This document shows, in pieces, positions 54,315 through 63,502 of a stretch of DNA of 64,000 nt. The position numbers and the translations under genes are program-made. The notes beneath the pieces were generated by a model, which worked only from the letters and a program-made list of their open reading frames with translations, ran no database searches and was not told the origin of the DNA. Every line of letters starts with the position of its first letter. Position 1 is the stretch's first letter. Where the stretch lies: positions 1,488,001-1,552,000 of the forward strand of contig NZ_CP062221.1 in NCBI RefSeq assembly GCF_021590045.1, given 5' to 3'. This stretch comes from Cellulomonas palmilytica. Its GTDB lineage: Bacteria; Actinomycetota; Actinomycetes; Actinomycetales; Cellulomonadaceae.

Positions 54315-55722
54315 CGGAGCCCTCCGGCTCGTCCTCGCCCCCGGGGTGGGGCGCCTCGTCGGCGAGCGCGCGCTCGTCGCGCTGCGCGCTCGTGTCGAAC
54401 CCGTCGACGGCTCCGAAGCCGTCGGCCTCGCCCAGCCCGCCGAGGCTCACGAGCTGGTCGCTCGCGGACGCCAGCAGCTCGGGCGCGCTGAGCGCCGACA
54501 GGCGCGGGTTCGCCGCGGGCGGGCTCACGAGGTCGTCGCTCACGACGCCGAGCTCCGCGAACCGCCGCGCGCTCACCAGGACGCGCGTCTCGAGCGACCC
54601 GACGGTCTTGTTGTAGGCCTCGGCCGCCGCGTCGATCGAGCGGCCCAGGCGCGTGAGGTGCCCGCCGAGCGTCGCGATCCGGCCGTGCAGCTCCTTGCCG
54701 AGCGACAGCACGCGCTGCGCGTTGGCGGCGAGCGCGTCCTGCCGCCACGCGTACGCGACCGTGCGCAGCAGCGCGAGCAGCGTCGTCGGGGTCGCGACGA
54801 CCACGTTGCGGTCCGCCGCGTACTCCCACAGCGTCGGGTCCTGGTCGACCGCGGCGTGCCAGAACGCCTCGGTCGGCACGAACATCACGACGAACTCCGG
54901 CGCGGGCGCGAACTGGTCCCAGTAGCGCTTGGCCGCGAGGGAGTCGACGTGCGCGCGCATGTGCCGTGCGTGCGCCGCGAGCCGCTCGGCGCGCACGCGC
55001 TCGTCGGTCGCCTCGTGCGCCTCGAGGAAGCCGAGGAACGCGACCTTCGCGTCGACGACGAGGTGCTTGCCGCCCGCGAGGTGCACCACCATGTCGGGGC
55101 GCTGCAGGCCGTCGTCGGTGCGGACCTGCTCCTGCTCGACGAAGTCGACGTGCGCGAGCATGCCCGCCGTCTCGACGACGCGGCGCAGCTGCATCTCGCC
55201 CCAGCGTCCGCGCACCTGCGAGGCGCGCAGCGCGGTGACGAGCTGCGCCGTCTCGGTGCGCACGCGCTCGGACGCCAGACGCATCGCCTCGACCTGCTCG
55301 CGCAGCGCCGCGTCGCTCGCCGCGCGCGCCCGGTCCGCCGCGGCGACCTGCCCGCGCACCTCGTCGAGCGTGCGGGTCAGGGGTTCGACGAGCTCACGCA
55401 CCGCCTGCTCGCGCTGCGCGAGCTCGCCGACCTGCGTCTGCCGGTCCGCGGCGAACCGCTGCGACGCGAGTGCGAGGAAGTGCTCGGAGGACTGCGCCAG
55501 CGCGTCGGACGCGAGCGCGCGGAACTGCTCGGCCGAGCGCGCCGACGCCTCGACGGCGGCGGCCCGCTCGGACTCCAGACGGGCGCCGGCCGCCGCGGCG
55601 GCGACCTCGGCGCGCCGCACGGCCGCCTCGGATCGGCGCGACGCGCCCGCCCACGCCACGGCGCCGCCGGCGACCACACCGACGACCAGTCCCACGAGCA
55701 CCCCGAGCAGCAGCTGTCCCAT
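54301..55722 (-). CDS. rmuC: DNA recombination protein RmuC homologue
   Basis: 473 residues. N-terminal membrane anchor (about 1-26, [23 protein letters not shown]), long coiled coil (about 30-135), then the RmuC nuclease-like domain: [81 protein letters not shown] and [23 protein letters not shown]. The C-terminal tail is acidic and variable. Thought to limit DNA inversions, with a PD-D/ExK-like core (VVDAK). The convergent 3' end overlaps ispH. Confidence 0.95.
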   Translation of the reverse strand: MGQLLLGVLVGLVVGVVAGGAVAWAGASRRSEAAVRRAEVAAAAAGARLESERAAAVEASARSAEQFRALASDALAQSSEHFLALASQRFAADRQTQVGELAQREQAVRELVEPLTRTLDEVRGQVAAADRARAASDAALREQVEAMRLASERVRTETAQLVTALRASQVRGRWGEMQLRRVVETAGMLAHVDFVEQEQVRTDDGLQRPDMVVHLAGGKHLVVDAKVAFLGFLEAHEATDERVRAERLAAHARHMRAHVDSLAAKRYWDQFAPAPEFVVMFVPTEAFWHAAVDQDPTLWEYAADRNVVVATPTTLLALLRTVAYAWRQDALAANAQRVLSLGKELHGRIATLGGHLTRLGRSIDAAAEAYNKTVGSLETRVLVSARRFAELGVVSDDLVSPPAANPRLSALSAPELLASASDQLVSLGGLGEADGFGAVDGFDTSAQRDERALADEAPHPGGEDEPEGSVRPA

Positions 55723-55823
55723 GCGCCGAACCGTGCCAGACGCCACCGACACGCGCCCGCTGCGCAGGTCAGCGGCCCCGGACGGGCGGGCGGAAACCTC
55801 GTCGCGGTGTCGGCGAGCGTCCG

Positions 55824-55829
55824 TATGCT
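55824..55829 (+). promoter_or_regulatory. Leaderless-type -10 (TATGCT)
   Basis: TATGCT ends six bases before GTG 55836, with no ribosome site. Confidence 0.6.
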
Positions 55830-55835
55830 GACCGC

Positions 55836-56684
55836 GTGCCGGACGACCTGACCCCACCGCCGCCTGTGTCACCCGCGCCCGCCGACCCGACCGCCACGCG
55901 TGACGTCCCCGCGCCCCGGTCGGCCGTGCCCGCGCTCGAGCTGCGCGGGCTGTGGCGCCGGTTCGGCGACAAGGTCGCGGTCGCGGGCATCGACCTCGTC
56001 GTCCCGGCCGGGTCGTTCTACGGCCTCGTCGGACCCAACGGCGCGGGCAAGACGACCACGCTGTCGATGGCGACCGGCCTGCTCGTCCCCGACGCGGGCC
56101 AGGTGCTCGTGCACGGGCACGACCTGTGGGCGGACCCCGTCGCCGGCAAGGCGCTCATCGGGATCCTGCCCGACGGCGTGAAGCTGTTCGACCGGCTCAC
56201 GGGCGAGCAGCTCATCACGTACGCGGGGCTGCTGCGCGGGCTCGACCGGGACACGGTCGCCCAGCGCGCGCGGGACCTGCTGGTCGCGATGGACCTCGTG
56301 GGCGACGCGCGCACGCTCGTCGTCGACTACTCCGCGGGCATGACCAAGAAGGTCGCGCTCGCGTGCGCGCTGGTGCACGCCCCGCGCCTGCTCGTCCTCG
56401 ACGAGCCGTTCGAAGCGGTCGACCCGGTGTCCGCGGCGAACATCCGCGACATCCTCGCGCAGTACGTCGCCTCGGGCGGGACGGTCATCGTGTCGTCGCA
56501 CGTCATGGACCTCGTGCAGCGCATGTGCGACCACGTCGCGGTCGTCGCGGGCGGGCACGTGCTCGCCGCCGGGACGGTCGACGACGTGCGCGCGGGCGCG
56601 AGCCTGGAGGACCGGTTCGTCGAGCTCGTCGGCGGGCGTGTCGCGGGGGAGGGGCTCGCGTGGTTGCGCACCTCGTCCGACTGA
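55836..56684 (+). CDS. ABC exporter ATP-binding protein
   Basis: 282 residues. An Asp/Pro/Ala-rich N-terminus (1-32) precedes the ATPase: Walker A GLVGPNGAGKTTTLSM, Q-loop region IGILPDGVKLFDRL, signature VDYSAGMTKKVALACAL (Y-S-A-G-M instead of LSGGQ), Walker B LLVLDEPFEAVDP, switch SSHVMDLV. This variant signature is typical of one actinobacterial exporter class. The permease gene starts 25 bp before its stop, so the two are tightly coupled. Substrate unknown. Confidence 0.92.
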   Translation: MPDDLTPPPPVSPAPADPTATRDVPAPRSAVPALELRGLWRRFGDKVAVAGIDLVVPAGSFYGLVGPNGAGKTTTLSMATGLLVPDAGQVLVHGHDLWADPVAGKALIGILPDGVKLFDRLTGEQLITYAGLLRGLDRDTVAQRARDLLVAMDLVGDARTLVVDYSAGMTKKVALACALVHAPRLLVLDEPFEAVDPVSAANIRDILAQYVASGGTVIVSSHVMDLVQRMCDHVAVVAGGHVLAAGTVDDVRAGASLEDRFVELVGGRVAGEGLAWLRTSSD

Positions 56685-58228
56685 AGCTCGCGCTCGTCGC
56701 CAACGGCCTGCGGCGCAGCGTGTGGCAGGTCGTGGGGTTCGCCTTCGCGGTCCTGTACGGGCTGGGCATCCTCGTGATCGTCGTCGCCGGGATGGTCGCG
56801 GTGGGCACGCAGGACGTCGAGCTGCAGCGCACCGTGACGGTGCTGGTCGGCTCGGCGCTCGTCGTGGGCTGGTGGTTCATCCCGCTGCTCGCGTTCGGCG
56901 TGGACGCGACCCTGGACCCGGAGCGGTTCGCGACGTTCGCGATCGGCCGTCGCACGCTCGTCGTCGGCCTCGCCGTCGCGGCGCTGGTCGGCGTCCCCGG
57001 CGTGCTGAGCACGGTGGCCGCGCTCTCGACGAGCCTCGCGTGGTTCCAGCACCCGGCCGCCCTGCTCGTCGGGGTCCTGGGCGCCGCGCTCGGTCTGGCG
57101 GTCGCGGTCGTCGGCGGGCGGGCCGTCGTCGCGCTCGCGGCCCCGCTCGTCGCGCGCCGTCGCGGACGTGAGCTCATGGCGGTCGTGACGCTGCTGCTGA
57201 TCGTCAGCGTGGGTCCGACGCTGAGCACGTTCACCAACGGCCGGGAGATCAGCCGGGAGACGTTCGACGACCTCGTCGGCGTGCTCGCGTGGACGCCGTT
57301 CGGCGCGGCGTGGGCGGCCCCGGCGGACGTCGCCGCGGGGGACCTGGGGCTCGCGGCGGTGCGGCTCGTGATCGCGGCCGCGACGCTCGCGCTCGCGCTG
57401 CGGCTGTGGGAGGGCGCGCTCGCGCGCACGCTCGTGCAGCCCGTGCGCGCCGCCGCGGGCGGCACCCGGCCCGGAGGGCTGGGCGTGCTGAGCCGCGTGC
57501 CCGCGACCCCGCTCGGCGCGGTCGCCGGGCGCTGCCTCGTCTACTGGTTCCGCGACCCGCGCTACGCCGTCGCGCTCGCGATCGTGCCGTTCACGCCGGT
57601 GATCCTGTGGGTCGTGTCCCGCGGCGGGAGCAACGACCTGGTGCTGGCCTCGGGTGTGCTCGCTGCGTTCGTGGTCGGGTGGGGCGTGAGCGCCGACGTG
57701 TCGTACGACGGGTCGGCGTTCTGGATGCACGTGAGCGCCGGGGTGCGCGGCGTCGTCGACCGGCTGGGTCGCGTCATCGCGTCGGGCGTCGTCGGGGTCC
57801 CGCTCGTGGTGCTCGTCGTCGTGGTCACGGCGGTGCTCGCGGACCGGGCCGACGCCGTGCCCGCGCTGCTCGGTGCGGCCGCCGGCGTCATGCTCACGTC
57901 GTACGGCGGCGCGAGCATCGTCTCGGCGCTGTTCGTGCAGCCCGTGCAGCAGCCGGGCGAGAACCCGTTCCAGACCAAGCAGGGCGCGTCGATGTCCACG
58001 GTGCTCTCGCAGACCGCGGGCTGGCTGCTGGTGCTCGTCGCCGCGTCGCCGCCCGCGCTGCTCGCCTGGTTCGCGATCTCCCGTGCGTCGGCCGTGCTCG
58101 GCTGGGTCGCGCTCGTCCTCGGGGTCGTGCTCGGCGCGGTGTGGCTCACCGTCGGCGTGCGCGTCGGCGGGCGACTGCTCGACCGCCGCGCACCCGTGCT
58201 GCTGCAGCGCGTCATCGCGTTCGAGTAG
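56660..58228 (+). CDS. ABC exporter membrane protein, about 12 segments
   Basis: 522 residues. Starts VVAHLVRLKLALVANGLRRSVWQVVGFAFAVLYGLGILV, then many hydrophobic segments in two halves, with a cytoplasmic middle (FTNGREISRETFDDLVGVLAWTPFGAAWAAP) and VPATPLGAVAGRCLVYWFRDPRYAVALAIVPFTPVILWVV. The layout fits the large actinobacterial transporter permeases that pair with YSAGM-type ATPases. GTG 56660 is five bases after a GGGGGAGGGG stretch and overlaps the ATPase gene by 25 bp. Confidence 0.88.
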   Translation: MVAHLVRLKLALVANGLRRSVWQVVGFAFAVLYGLGILVIVVAGMVAVGTQDVELQRTVTVLVGSALVVGWWFIPLLAFGVDATLDPERFATFAIGRRTLVVGLAVAALVGVPGVLSTVAALSTSLAWFQHPAALLVGVLGAALGLAVAVVGGRAVVALAAPLVARRRGRELMAVVTLLLIVSVGPTLSTFTNGREISRETFDDLVGVLAWTPFGAAWAAPADVAAGDLGLAAVRLVIAAATLALALRLWEGALARTLVQPVRAAAGGTRPGGLGVLSRVPATPLGAVAGRCLVYWFRDPRYAVALAIVPFTPVILWVVSRGGSNDLVLASGVLAAFVVGWGVSADVSYDGSAFWMHVSAGVRGVVDRLGRVIASGVVGVPLVVLVVVVTAVLADRADAVPALLGAAAGVMLTSYGGASIVSALFVQPVQQPGENPFQTKQGASMSTVLSQTAGWLLVLVAASPPALLAWFAISRASAVLGWVALVLGVVLGAVWLTVGVRVGGRLLDRRAPVLLQRVIAFE

Positions 58229-58258
58229 GCCCCGGTCGGGCGCGGGCGCCCGCGCCCG

Positions 58259-58264
58259 TAGACT
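58259..58264 (+). promoter_or_regulatory. Leaderless-type -10 (TAGACT) for ychF
   Basis: TAGACT ends eight bases before GTG 58273, with no ribosome site. Confidence 0.5.
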
Positions 58265-58272
58265 TGCCGCCC

Positions 58273-59349
<1,077 letters not shown>

Positions 59350-59374
59350 CCCCGCCCGGCGGGACCGAACGGTC

Positions 59375-59398
59375 GCCGCGGGCCCGTAGGCCCGCGGC
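59375..59398. terminator. Hairpin between ychF and MFS gene
   Basis: Perfect 10-bp stem GCCGCGGGCC / GGCCCGCGGC with a CGTA loop between convergent genes; no T tract. Confidence 0.7.
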
Positions 59399-59404
59399 GC
59401 GCGG

Positions 59405-61033
59405 TCAGACGGGCTGCTCGTCGCTGACGGGGTCGTCGGCCTGCTCGTCGGACTCCGGGGTGGTCGTCCGCGCGCCGCCGAGCCGCAGCGTCGTGAGGAA
59501 CCCGACGACGAGCGCGACGACGGCCACCCACGCGGCGACGGAGACGCCGAGCGTGAGCGCCTCGCGGGCGGCGTCGGCGATCGCGGCGGACGAGGGTTCC
59601 TGCGACAGCGGTCCGATGAGCCCGCCGGAGCTCCCGGCGATGGCGTCGACGAGACCGTCGACCTGCTCGCCGGGGCCGAGCAGCGACGTGAGTCGGGACT
59701 CCGTGGACGCGCGCAGGGTGGTGAACAGCGCGGTCCCGAGGATGGCGATGCCGAGCGCGGACCCGACCTGCCGGGAGGTGGATTGCGTGGAGGACGCCTG
59801 GCCGGACTTGTCGACGGGCACGTCGGCGAGGATCAGCTGCGTGAGCTGCGCGGTCGCGAAGCCGACGCCCATGCCGTAGACGAGCAGCGGCACGCTCGTG
59901 ACCCACAGCGACGAGCCGGGGCGGATGAGCAGCGCGAGCGAGGCGAGCGCGCCGATCTCGAGCCCGATGCCGAGGCGGACGATCTGCACGGGCGCCATGC
60001 GCTCGGACAGCGAGTGCACGCCGCCGCTCGCGAGGAAGGACCCGATCGCCAGTGGCAGCAGCGCGAGCCCGGCGTGCAGGGCGTCCATGTCCCGCACGTT
60101 CTGGAACCACAGGGGCAGCGACAGGATCAGGCCGAACTCACCGAGCGACACGGTTAGCGCGGTGATGTTGCCGTTGCTGAAGGAGCGGATGCGGAACAGC
60201 GTGACGTCGAGCAGGACGGACCGGCCCGCGGTCACGCGCGCCTTCTCCCACACGACGAGGAGCGCGAGCACGACGACGGCGACGACGAACAGCGGCGGGA
60301 TGATGCTGAAGCTGCCGAGGCTCGCCGACGCGCCGTCGGCAGCCGACCACCAGCCGTAGGAGCGGCCCTCGATCAGGGCGAAGACGAGCACGCCGAACCC
60401 GAGCACGGACGCGGCGGCGCCGACCCAGTCGGTGAAGCGCTCGGCGCCGGGCTGCCGGGACTCCTGCACCGCGTACAGCAGGCCGACGATGACGGCGATG
60501 CCGAACGGCACGTTGATCCAGAACGCCCAGTGCCACGAGAACGACGAGGTGAGCCACCCGCCGAGCACCGGGCCGACCGCGGCCATGGAGCCGATCGTGG
60601 AGCCCCACACGGCGAACGCGATGCCGCGCTCCTTGCCGCGGAACGTGGCGTTGAGCAGCGCGAGCGTGGTCGGCAGGATCATCGACCCGCCGACTCCCTG
60701 CAGCGCGCGCGCCGCGATGAGCCACGCGCCGGACGTCGCGAACGCGCACAGGATGCTCGCGCCGATGAACACCACGAGCCCGATGAGGAGCAGGCGCCGC
60801 CGGCCGATCCGGTCGCTCGTCGTCCCCCAGACCATGAGGAGGGCCGCGAAGACCAGGGTGTAGACCTCCTGGACCCACTGCACCTGGGTGGTGGACAGGT
60901 CGAGGGAGGCGATGATCTCCGGCATCGCGACGGAGACGATGGTCGCGTCCATGACGATGAGGGCGACGCCCACCGAGATGGCGGCGAGGCCCCACCAGCG
61001 CAGGCGGTGGAAGCGTTCGGTGTCGACGGTCAC
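59405..61033 (-). CDS. MFS exporter, DHA2 (EmrB/QacA) family
   Basis: 542 residues, about 14 membrane segments. VALIVMDATIVSVAMPEIIASLDLSTTQVQWVQEVYTL (motif D1), motif A LLMVWGTTSDRIGRRRLLLIG, RALQGVGGSMILPTTLALL, FAVWGSTIGSMAAVGPVLGGWLTSSFSWHWAFWINVPFG (motif C), SSTQSTSRQVGSALGIAILG. Likely multidrug or dye efflux. GTG 61033 lies seven bases after TACGCT (leaderless type). A perfect dyad (61054-61068) overlaps the probable -35, so a TetR-type repressor is likely, but none is encoded next to it. Confidence 0.92.
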   Translation of the reverse strand: MTVDTERFHRLRWWGLAAISVGVALIVMDATIVSVAMPEIIASLDLSTTQVQWVQEVYTLVFAALLMVWGTTSDRIGRRRLLLIGLVVFIGASILCAFATSGAWLIAARALQGVGGSMILPTTLALLNATFRGKERGIAFAVWGSTIGSMAAVGPVLGGWLTSSFSWHWAFWINVPFGIAVIVGLLYAVQESRQPGAERFTDWVGAAASVLGFGVLVFALIEGRSYGWWSAADGASASLGSFSIIPPLFVVAVVVLALLVVWEKARVTAGRSVLLDVTLFRIRSFSNGNITALTVSLGEFGLILSLPLWFQNVRDMDALHAGLALLPLAIGSFLASGGVHSLSERMAPVQIVRLGIGLEIGALASLALLIRPGSSLWVTSVPLLVYGMGVGFATAQLTQLILADVPVDKSGQASSTQSTSRQVGSALGIAILGTALFTTLRASTESRLTSLLGPGEQVDGLVDAIAGSSGGLIGPLSQEPSSAAIADAAREALTLGVSVAAWVAVVALVVGFLTTLRLGGARTTTPESDEQADDPVSDEQPV

Positions 61034-61040
61034 GACGACT

Positions 61041-61046
61041 AGCGTA
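61041..61046 (-). promoter_or_regulatory. Leaderless-type -10 (TACGCT) for MFS gene
   Basis: On the minus strand TACGCT ends seven bases before GTG 61033. Confidence 0.5.
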
Positions 61047-61053
61047 CGACTTC

Positions 61054-61068
61054 CCGACACTGTGTCGG
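61054..61068. promoter_or_regulatory. Perfect operator-like dyad before MFS gene
   Basis: CCGACAC-T-GTGTCGG: 7-bp arms around a single base, overlapping the -35 position of the MFS promoter. TetR-type sites have this form. Confidence 0.6.
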
Positions 61069-61116
61069 TAACTCTGGCCGATCGAACGGCCGACGATGCG
61101 TGGCGAGCGGCGTGCG

Positions 61117-61756
61117 TCAGGCGAGGTGGCGACGCCAGAACGGGTCGTCGGACCAGCCTGACGGCACACCCATGCCCGCGAGGTTCATCGCGGGTCGGGG
61201 GGCGACCAGGTCGTGGAGCCTCACCGCCCAACGGCTGCGCGGCGAGACGGTGTCCAGCACGGCCTGCAGGGAGACGAGGACGGGGTAGAGGCGCTGACGT
61301 GACCGCTCTGGCAGGGGGCCGTCGAGCCAGGAGATCCGGTCGGACGCCGGGATGACGGGATAGACCCCGAGCCCGACGTTCCACAGCCGTCCGTGGTGGG
61401 CACAGACGTTGCGCACTCGTACGTACGTCTGCAGCCATGACTCCAGGACCGGCGCTGTGAGCCCGAGAACCGCCGCGACGGCTGTTCGATCGGATCGGCG
61501 TGCAAGGTTGCGGTAGACGGTGCTCAGCTGGCCGATGGTGAGCTCTTCGACCATCACCCACGACGGCGGCAGCTCGGGCGATGCGTACGTGGTGAGGTAG
61601 TGCTCGAGCGATGGACGAGGGCGTCGCCGTGGCGTTCGGCCTTGGCCCCGAGCTGCTTGTCGCACCGGTCGCGCACGTCCTTCAGGAGGTTCGCGTGTCG
61701 CGACCGGTCGCGGAAGTGGTGCGGGTCGACGTACCAGTGCGGATCGCTCTGGGGTC
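61117..61756 (-). pseudogene. 3' part of AbiF-like (Abi_2, HEPN) gene, cut by IS3 and frameshifted
   Basis: C-terminal half of an Abi_2-family abortive-infection protein. Recognisable: LEHYLTTYASPELPPSWVMVEELTIGQLSTVYRNL and VRVRNVCAHHGRLWN, in which RNVCAH (61396-61413) is an R-x4-H HEPN RNase motif. The preceding segment DPHWYVDPHHFRDRSRHANLLKDVRDRCDKQLGAKAERHGDALVH is in another frame (about 61615-61750), so at least one frameshift exists near 61610-61620 and another near the IS junction. The first half lies beyond the IS at 63008-63342. The protein is therefore not made in full. It resembles cytotoxic RNase toxins that abort phage infection. Confidence 0.85.
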
Positions 61757-61820
61757 TGCTGCACGGATAGGTGACACCTGACCTGTGGTGCCGAAGGGCA
61801 CCGCTGGAAGGATGTGCACC

Positions 61821-62108
61821 GTGCCCAGGCCCTATCCCCAGGAGTTCCGCGCGGACGTCGTGGCGGTCGCTCGTCGCGGCGAGGCTCCGATCAAGCAGAT
61901 CGCGGCCGACTTCGGCATCGCCGAGTCGTGTCTGCGGAACTGGCTGCGTGATGCGGACGTCGAGGACGGCAACCGCCCCGGCGTGACGATCAGTGAGTCG
62001 GCCGAGCTGCGTGAGCTGCGACGCCGCAACCGGCTCCTCGAGCAGGAGGTCGAGGTGCTGCGCCGTGCGACGGCCTACCTGTCCCAGGCGCACCTGCCGG
62101 GAAAATGA
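61821..62108 (+). CDS. IS3-family transposase OrfA (helix-turn-helix)
   Basis: 95 residues. N-terminal helix-turn-helix for end binding: YPQEFRADVVAVARRGEAPIKQIAADFGIAESCLRNWLRDAD. A leucine-zipper-like C-terminus follows: ELRELRRRNRLLEQEVEVLRRATAYL. GTG 61821 has GGAAGGA upstream; ATG 61812 is an alternative. The stop (62106-62108) lies just after a slippery heptamer G GGA AAA (62099-62105), so a -1 frameshift would join it to OrfB to give the full transposase. Confidence 0.92.
   Translation: MPRPYPQEFRADVVAVARRGEAPIKQIAADFGIAESCLRNWLRDADVEDGNRPGVTISESAELRELRRRNRLLEQEVEVLRRATAYLSQAHLPGK
62099..62108 (+). promoter_or_regulatory. Programmed -1 frameshift site (G GGA AAA TGA)
   Basis: X-XXY-YYZ heptamer GGGAAAA in the orfA zero frame, directly followed by the orfA stop. 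A -1 slip there enters the orfB frame at once. Confidence 0.75.
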
Positions 62109-62980
62109 TGTACCCGCTCGTGAAGGAGCTCGCCGGTGACGGGATCCCCGTCGCGGTGACGTGCCGGGTCCTCAAGCTCGCCCGACAGCCCTACTACCGC
62201 TGGCTCGCCGCCCCGGTGACCGCGCACGACCTGGACGAGGCATACCTGGCCAACGTGCTGTTCGACGCCCACGTCGACGACCCGGAGTTCGGGCACCGGC
62301 TCCTCGCCGACGAGGCTCACCGTGCGGGTCTGCGCGCGTGTGACCGGCGGGTCTGGCGAATCTGCCGGGACAACGCATGGTGGTCGGTCTTCGGCAAGAA
62401 GCGCGCCAGGAACGGCAAGAAGGCCGGCCCGCCGGCGCACGACGACCGGGTGCTGCGGATCTTCCGCGCCGATGCACCGAACCGGTTGTGGCTCTGGGAC
62501 ATCACCGAGCACGCCACGGCCGAGGGCAAGCTGTACCTGTGCGCGATCAAGGACGTCTACTCCAACCGGATCGTGGGGTACTCGATCAGCGACCGCATGA
62601 AGTCCCGGATCGCCGTGAACGCCCTGGCCAGTGCCGTGCAACGCCGTCGTGACGTGGCCGGTTGCATCGTGCACTCGGACCGGGGCAGCCAGTTCCGCAG
62701 CAGGAAGGTCCTGCGCGAACTGGACCGTCACGACCTGCTCGGATCCATGGGCCAGGTCGCATCGGCCGGGGACAACGCGGCCATGGAGAGCTTCTTCTCG
62801 CTGCTGCAGAAGAACGTTCTGGACCGCCGCCGCTGGGCCACCCGGGCGGAACTTCGCCTGGCGATCATCACCTGGATCGAACGGACCTACCACCGCCGCC
62901 GCAGGCAAGCCCGACTCGGCCGACTGACACCCATCGAGTTCGAGGCCATCATGACCACTCAGGTAGCACTCGCCGCCTGA
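62105..62980 (+). CDS. IS3-family transposase OrfB (DDE integrase core)
   Basis: 291 residues. A helical N-terminus (ELAGDGIPVAVTCRVLKLARQPYYRWL), then the rve core with the catalytic triad: Asp in NRLWLWDITEHATAEGKLYLCAIKDV, Asp in CIVHSDRGSQFRS, and Glu in DNAAMESFFSLLQKNVL. RRRRQARLGRLTPIEFE is the usual IS3 ending. It can be read as an OrfAB fusion through the -1 frameshift, or from ATG 62105 overlapping the orfA stop. It looks intact. Confidence 0.95.
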   Translation: MMYPLVKELAGDGIPVAVTCRVLKLARQPYYRWLAAPVTAHDLDEAYLANVLFDAHVDDPEFGHRLLADEAHRAGLRACDRRVWRICRDNAWWSVFGKKRARNGKKAGPPAHDDRVLRIFRADAPNRLWLWDITEHATAEGKLYLCAIKDVYSNRIVGYSISDRMKSRIAVNALASAVQRRRDVAGCIVHSDRGSQFRSRKVLRELDRHDLLGSMGQVASAGDNAAMESFFSLLQKNVLDRRRWATRAELRLAIITWIERTYHRRRRQARLGRLTPIEFEAIMTTQVALAA

Positions 62981-63007
62981 GACCCGCTGTCACCTATCCG
63001 TGCAGCA

Positions 63008-63342
63008 GTCCCCTGCGTCGTCGACATGTGGTCGGTGAGCGCCGCGCGTACGGACACCTCCACGCGTTCGAGGGCATCCATCACGAGGAGGCGCAACGCG
63101 CGGTCGAAGACGTAGAGATCCAGGACGTCGTCGAACGCGGCTCCGGCGCGGAACCGGTGCTCGGCGCCTCGATCCTGGAAGGGGATCGTGTACGGCGAGA
63201 GCCGGTAGTACCCGATGTGTCGGAGGTACCGGGCGGCCTTGGTCTCGTCAGGGATCGCGAGCCCGCGCTCCTCGAGCCGGCCCACGAGTCCTTCGATGGT
63301 CATCGCAGGTTTGGTGTAGCGCAGCGAGCCTCGCGGTCGCAC
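63008..63342 (-). pseudogene. 5' part of AbiF-like (Abi_2, HEPN) gene, cut by IS3
   Basis: N-terminal half of the interrupted gene: LRYTKPAMTIEGLVGRLEERGLAIPDETKAARYLRHIGYYRLSPYTIPFQ and DVLDLYVFDRALRLLVMDALERVEVSVRAALTDHMS, the conserved Abi_2 pattern (YTKP, YYRLSxY, D-RxLR, E-R-E-x-x-R). Probable start GTG 63342. The frame runs into the IS at 63007. A structured RNA-like element lies 40 nt upstream. Together with the 3' part at 61117-61756 it makes one disrupted gene. Confidence 0.88.
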
Positions 63343-63374
63343 GGCCCTGCGAGCCGAATGGACCCCCTGGAGGA

Positions 63375-63421
63375 CAGAGAAAATCCCCCAAGTGCGCTTC
63401 TGCGAGAGGCGTGGGGGATCT
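63375..63421 (-). ncRNA. Hairpin upstream of the AbiF-like gene, candidate abiF-associated ncRNA
   Basis: On the minus strand an 8-bp stem ATCCCCCA / TGGGGGAT (63412-63419 with 63383-63390) closes a 21-nt loop containing CGCCTCTCGCAGAAGCGC, followed by TTTTCTC. A -10-like TAGCCT (63431-63436) lies just upstream, so a short RNA could start near 63424. A second GGGGG run (CAGGGGGTC) downstream could compete for the CCCCC arm. A conserved structured RNA upstream of abiF genes is known in general terms. Match to that family is inferred, not tested. Confidence 0.6.
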
Positions 63422-63502
63422 AGTGCGGCGAGGCTAGCACGGCGGCGAACCTGCGGGTGCGATATGGGCCTACGCTCGGTGGAGAAGCTGCGGAGGGGCG
63501 AG

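Larger units (their letters stand above)
61757..63007 (+). mobile_element. IS3-family insertion sequence, 1251 bp, complete
   Basis: Both ends carry the same perfect 20-bp inverted repeat TGCTGCACGGATAGGTGACA (61757-61776, and reversed at 62988-63007), starting TG and ending CA as in IS3 elements. The flanks have a 3-bp target duplication GTC (61754-61756 and 63008-63010). Inside are orfA and orfB. The element sits inside the AbiF-like gene, in the opposite direction to it. Intact ends and frames suggest recent, possibly active transposition. Confidence 0.95.

Noticed and set aside
61785..61820. Longer OrfA start at GTG 61785 or ATG 61812
   Set aside because: GTG 61821 has the better ribosome-site spacing, and the helix-turn-helix begins just after it.
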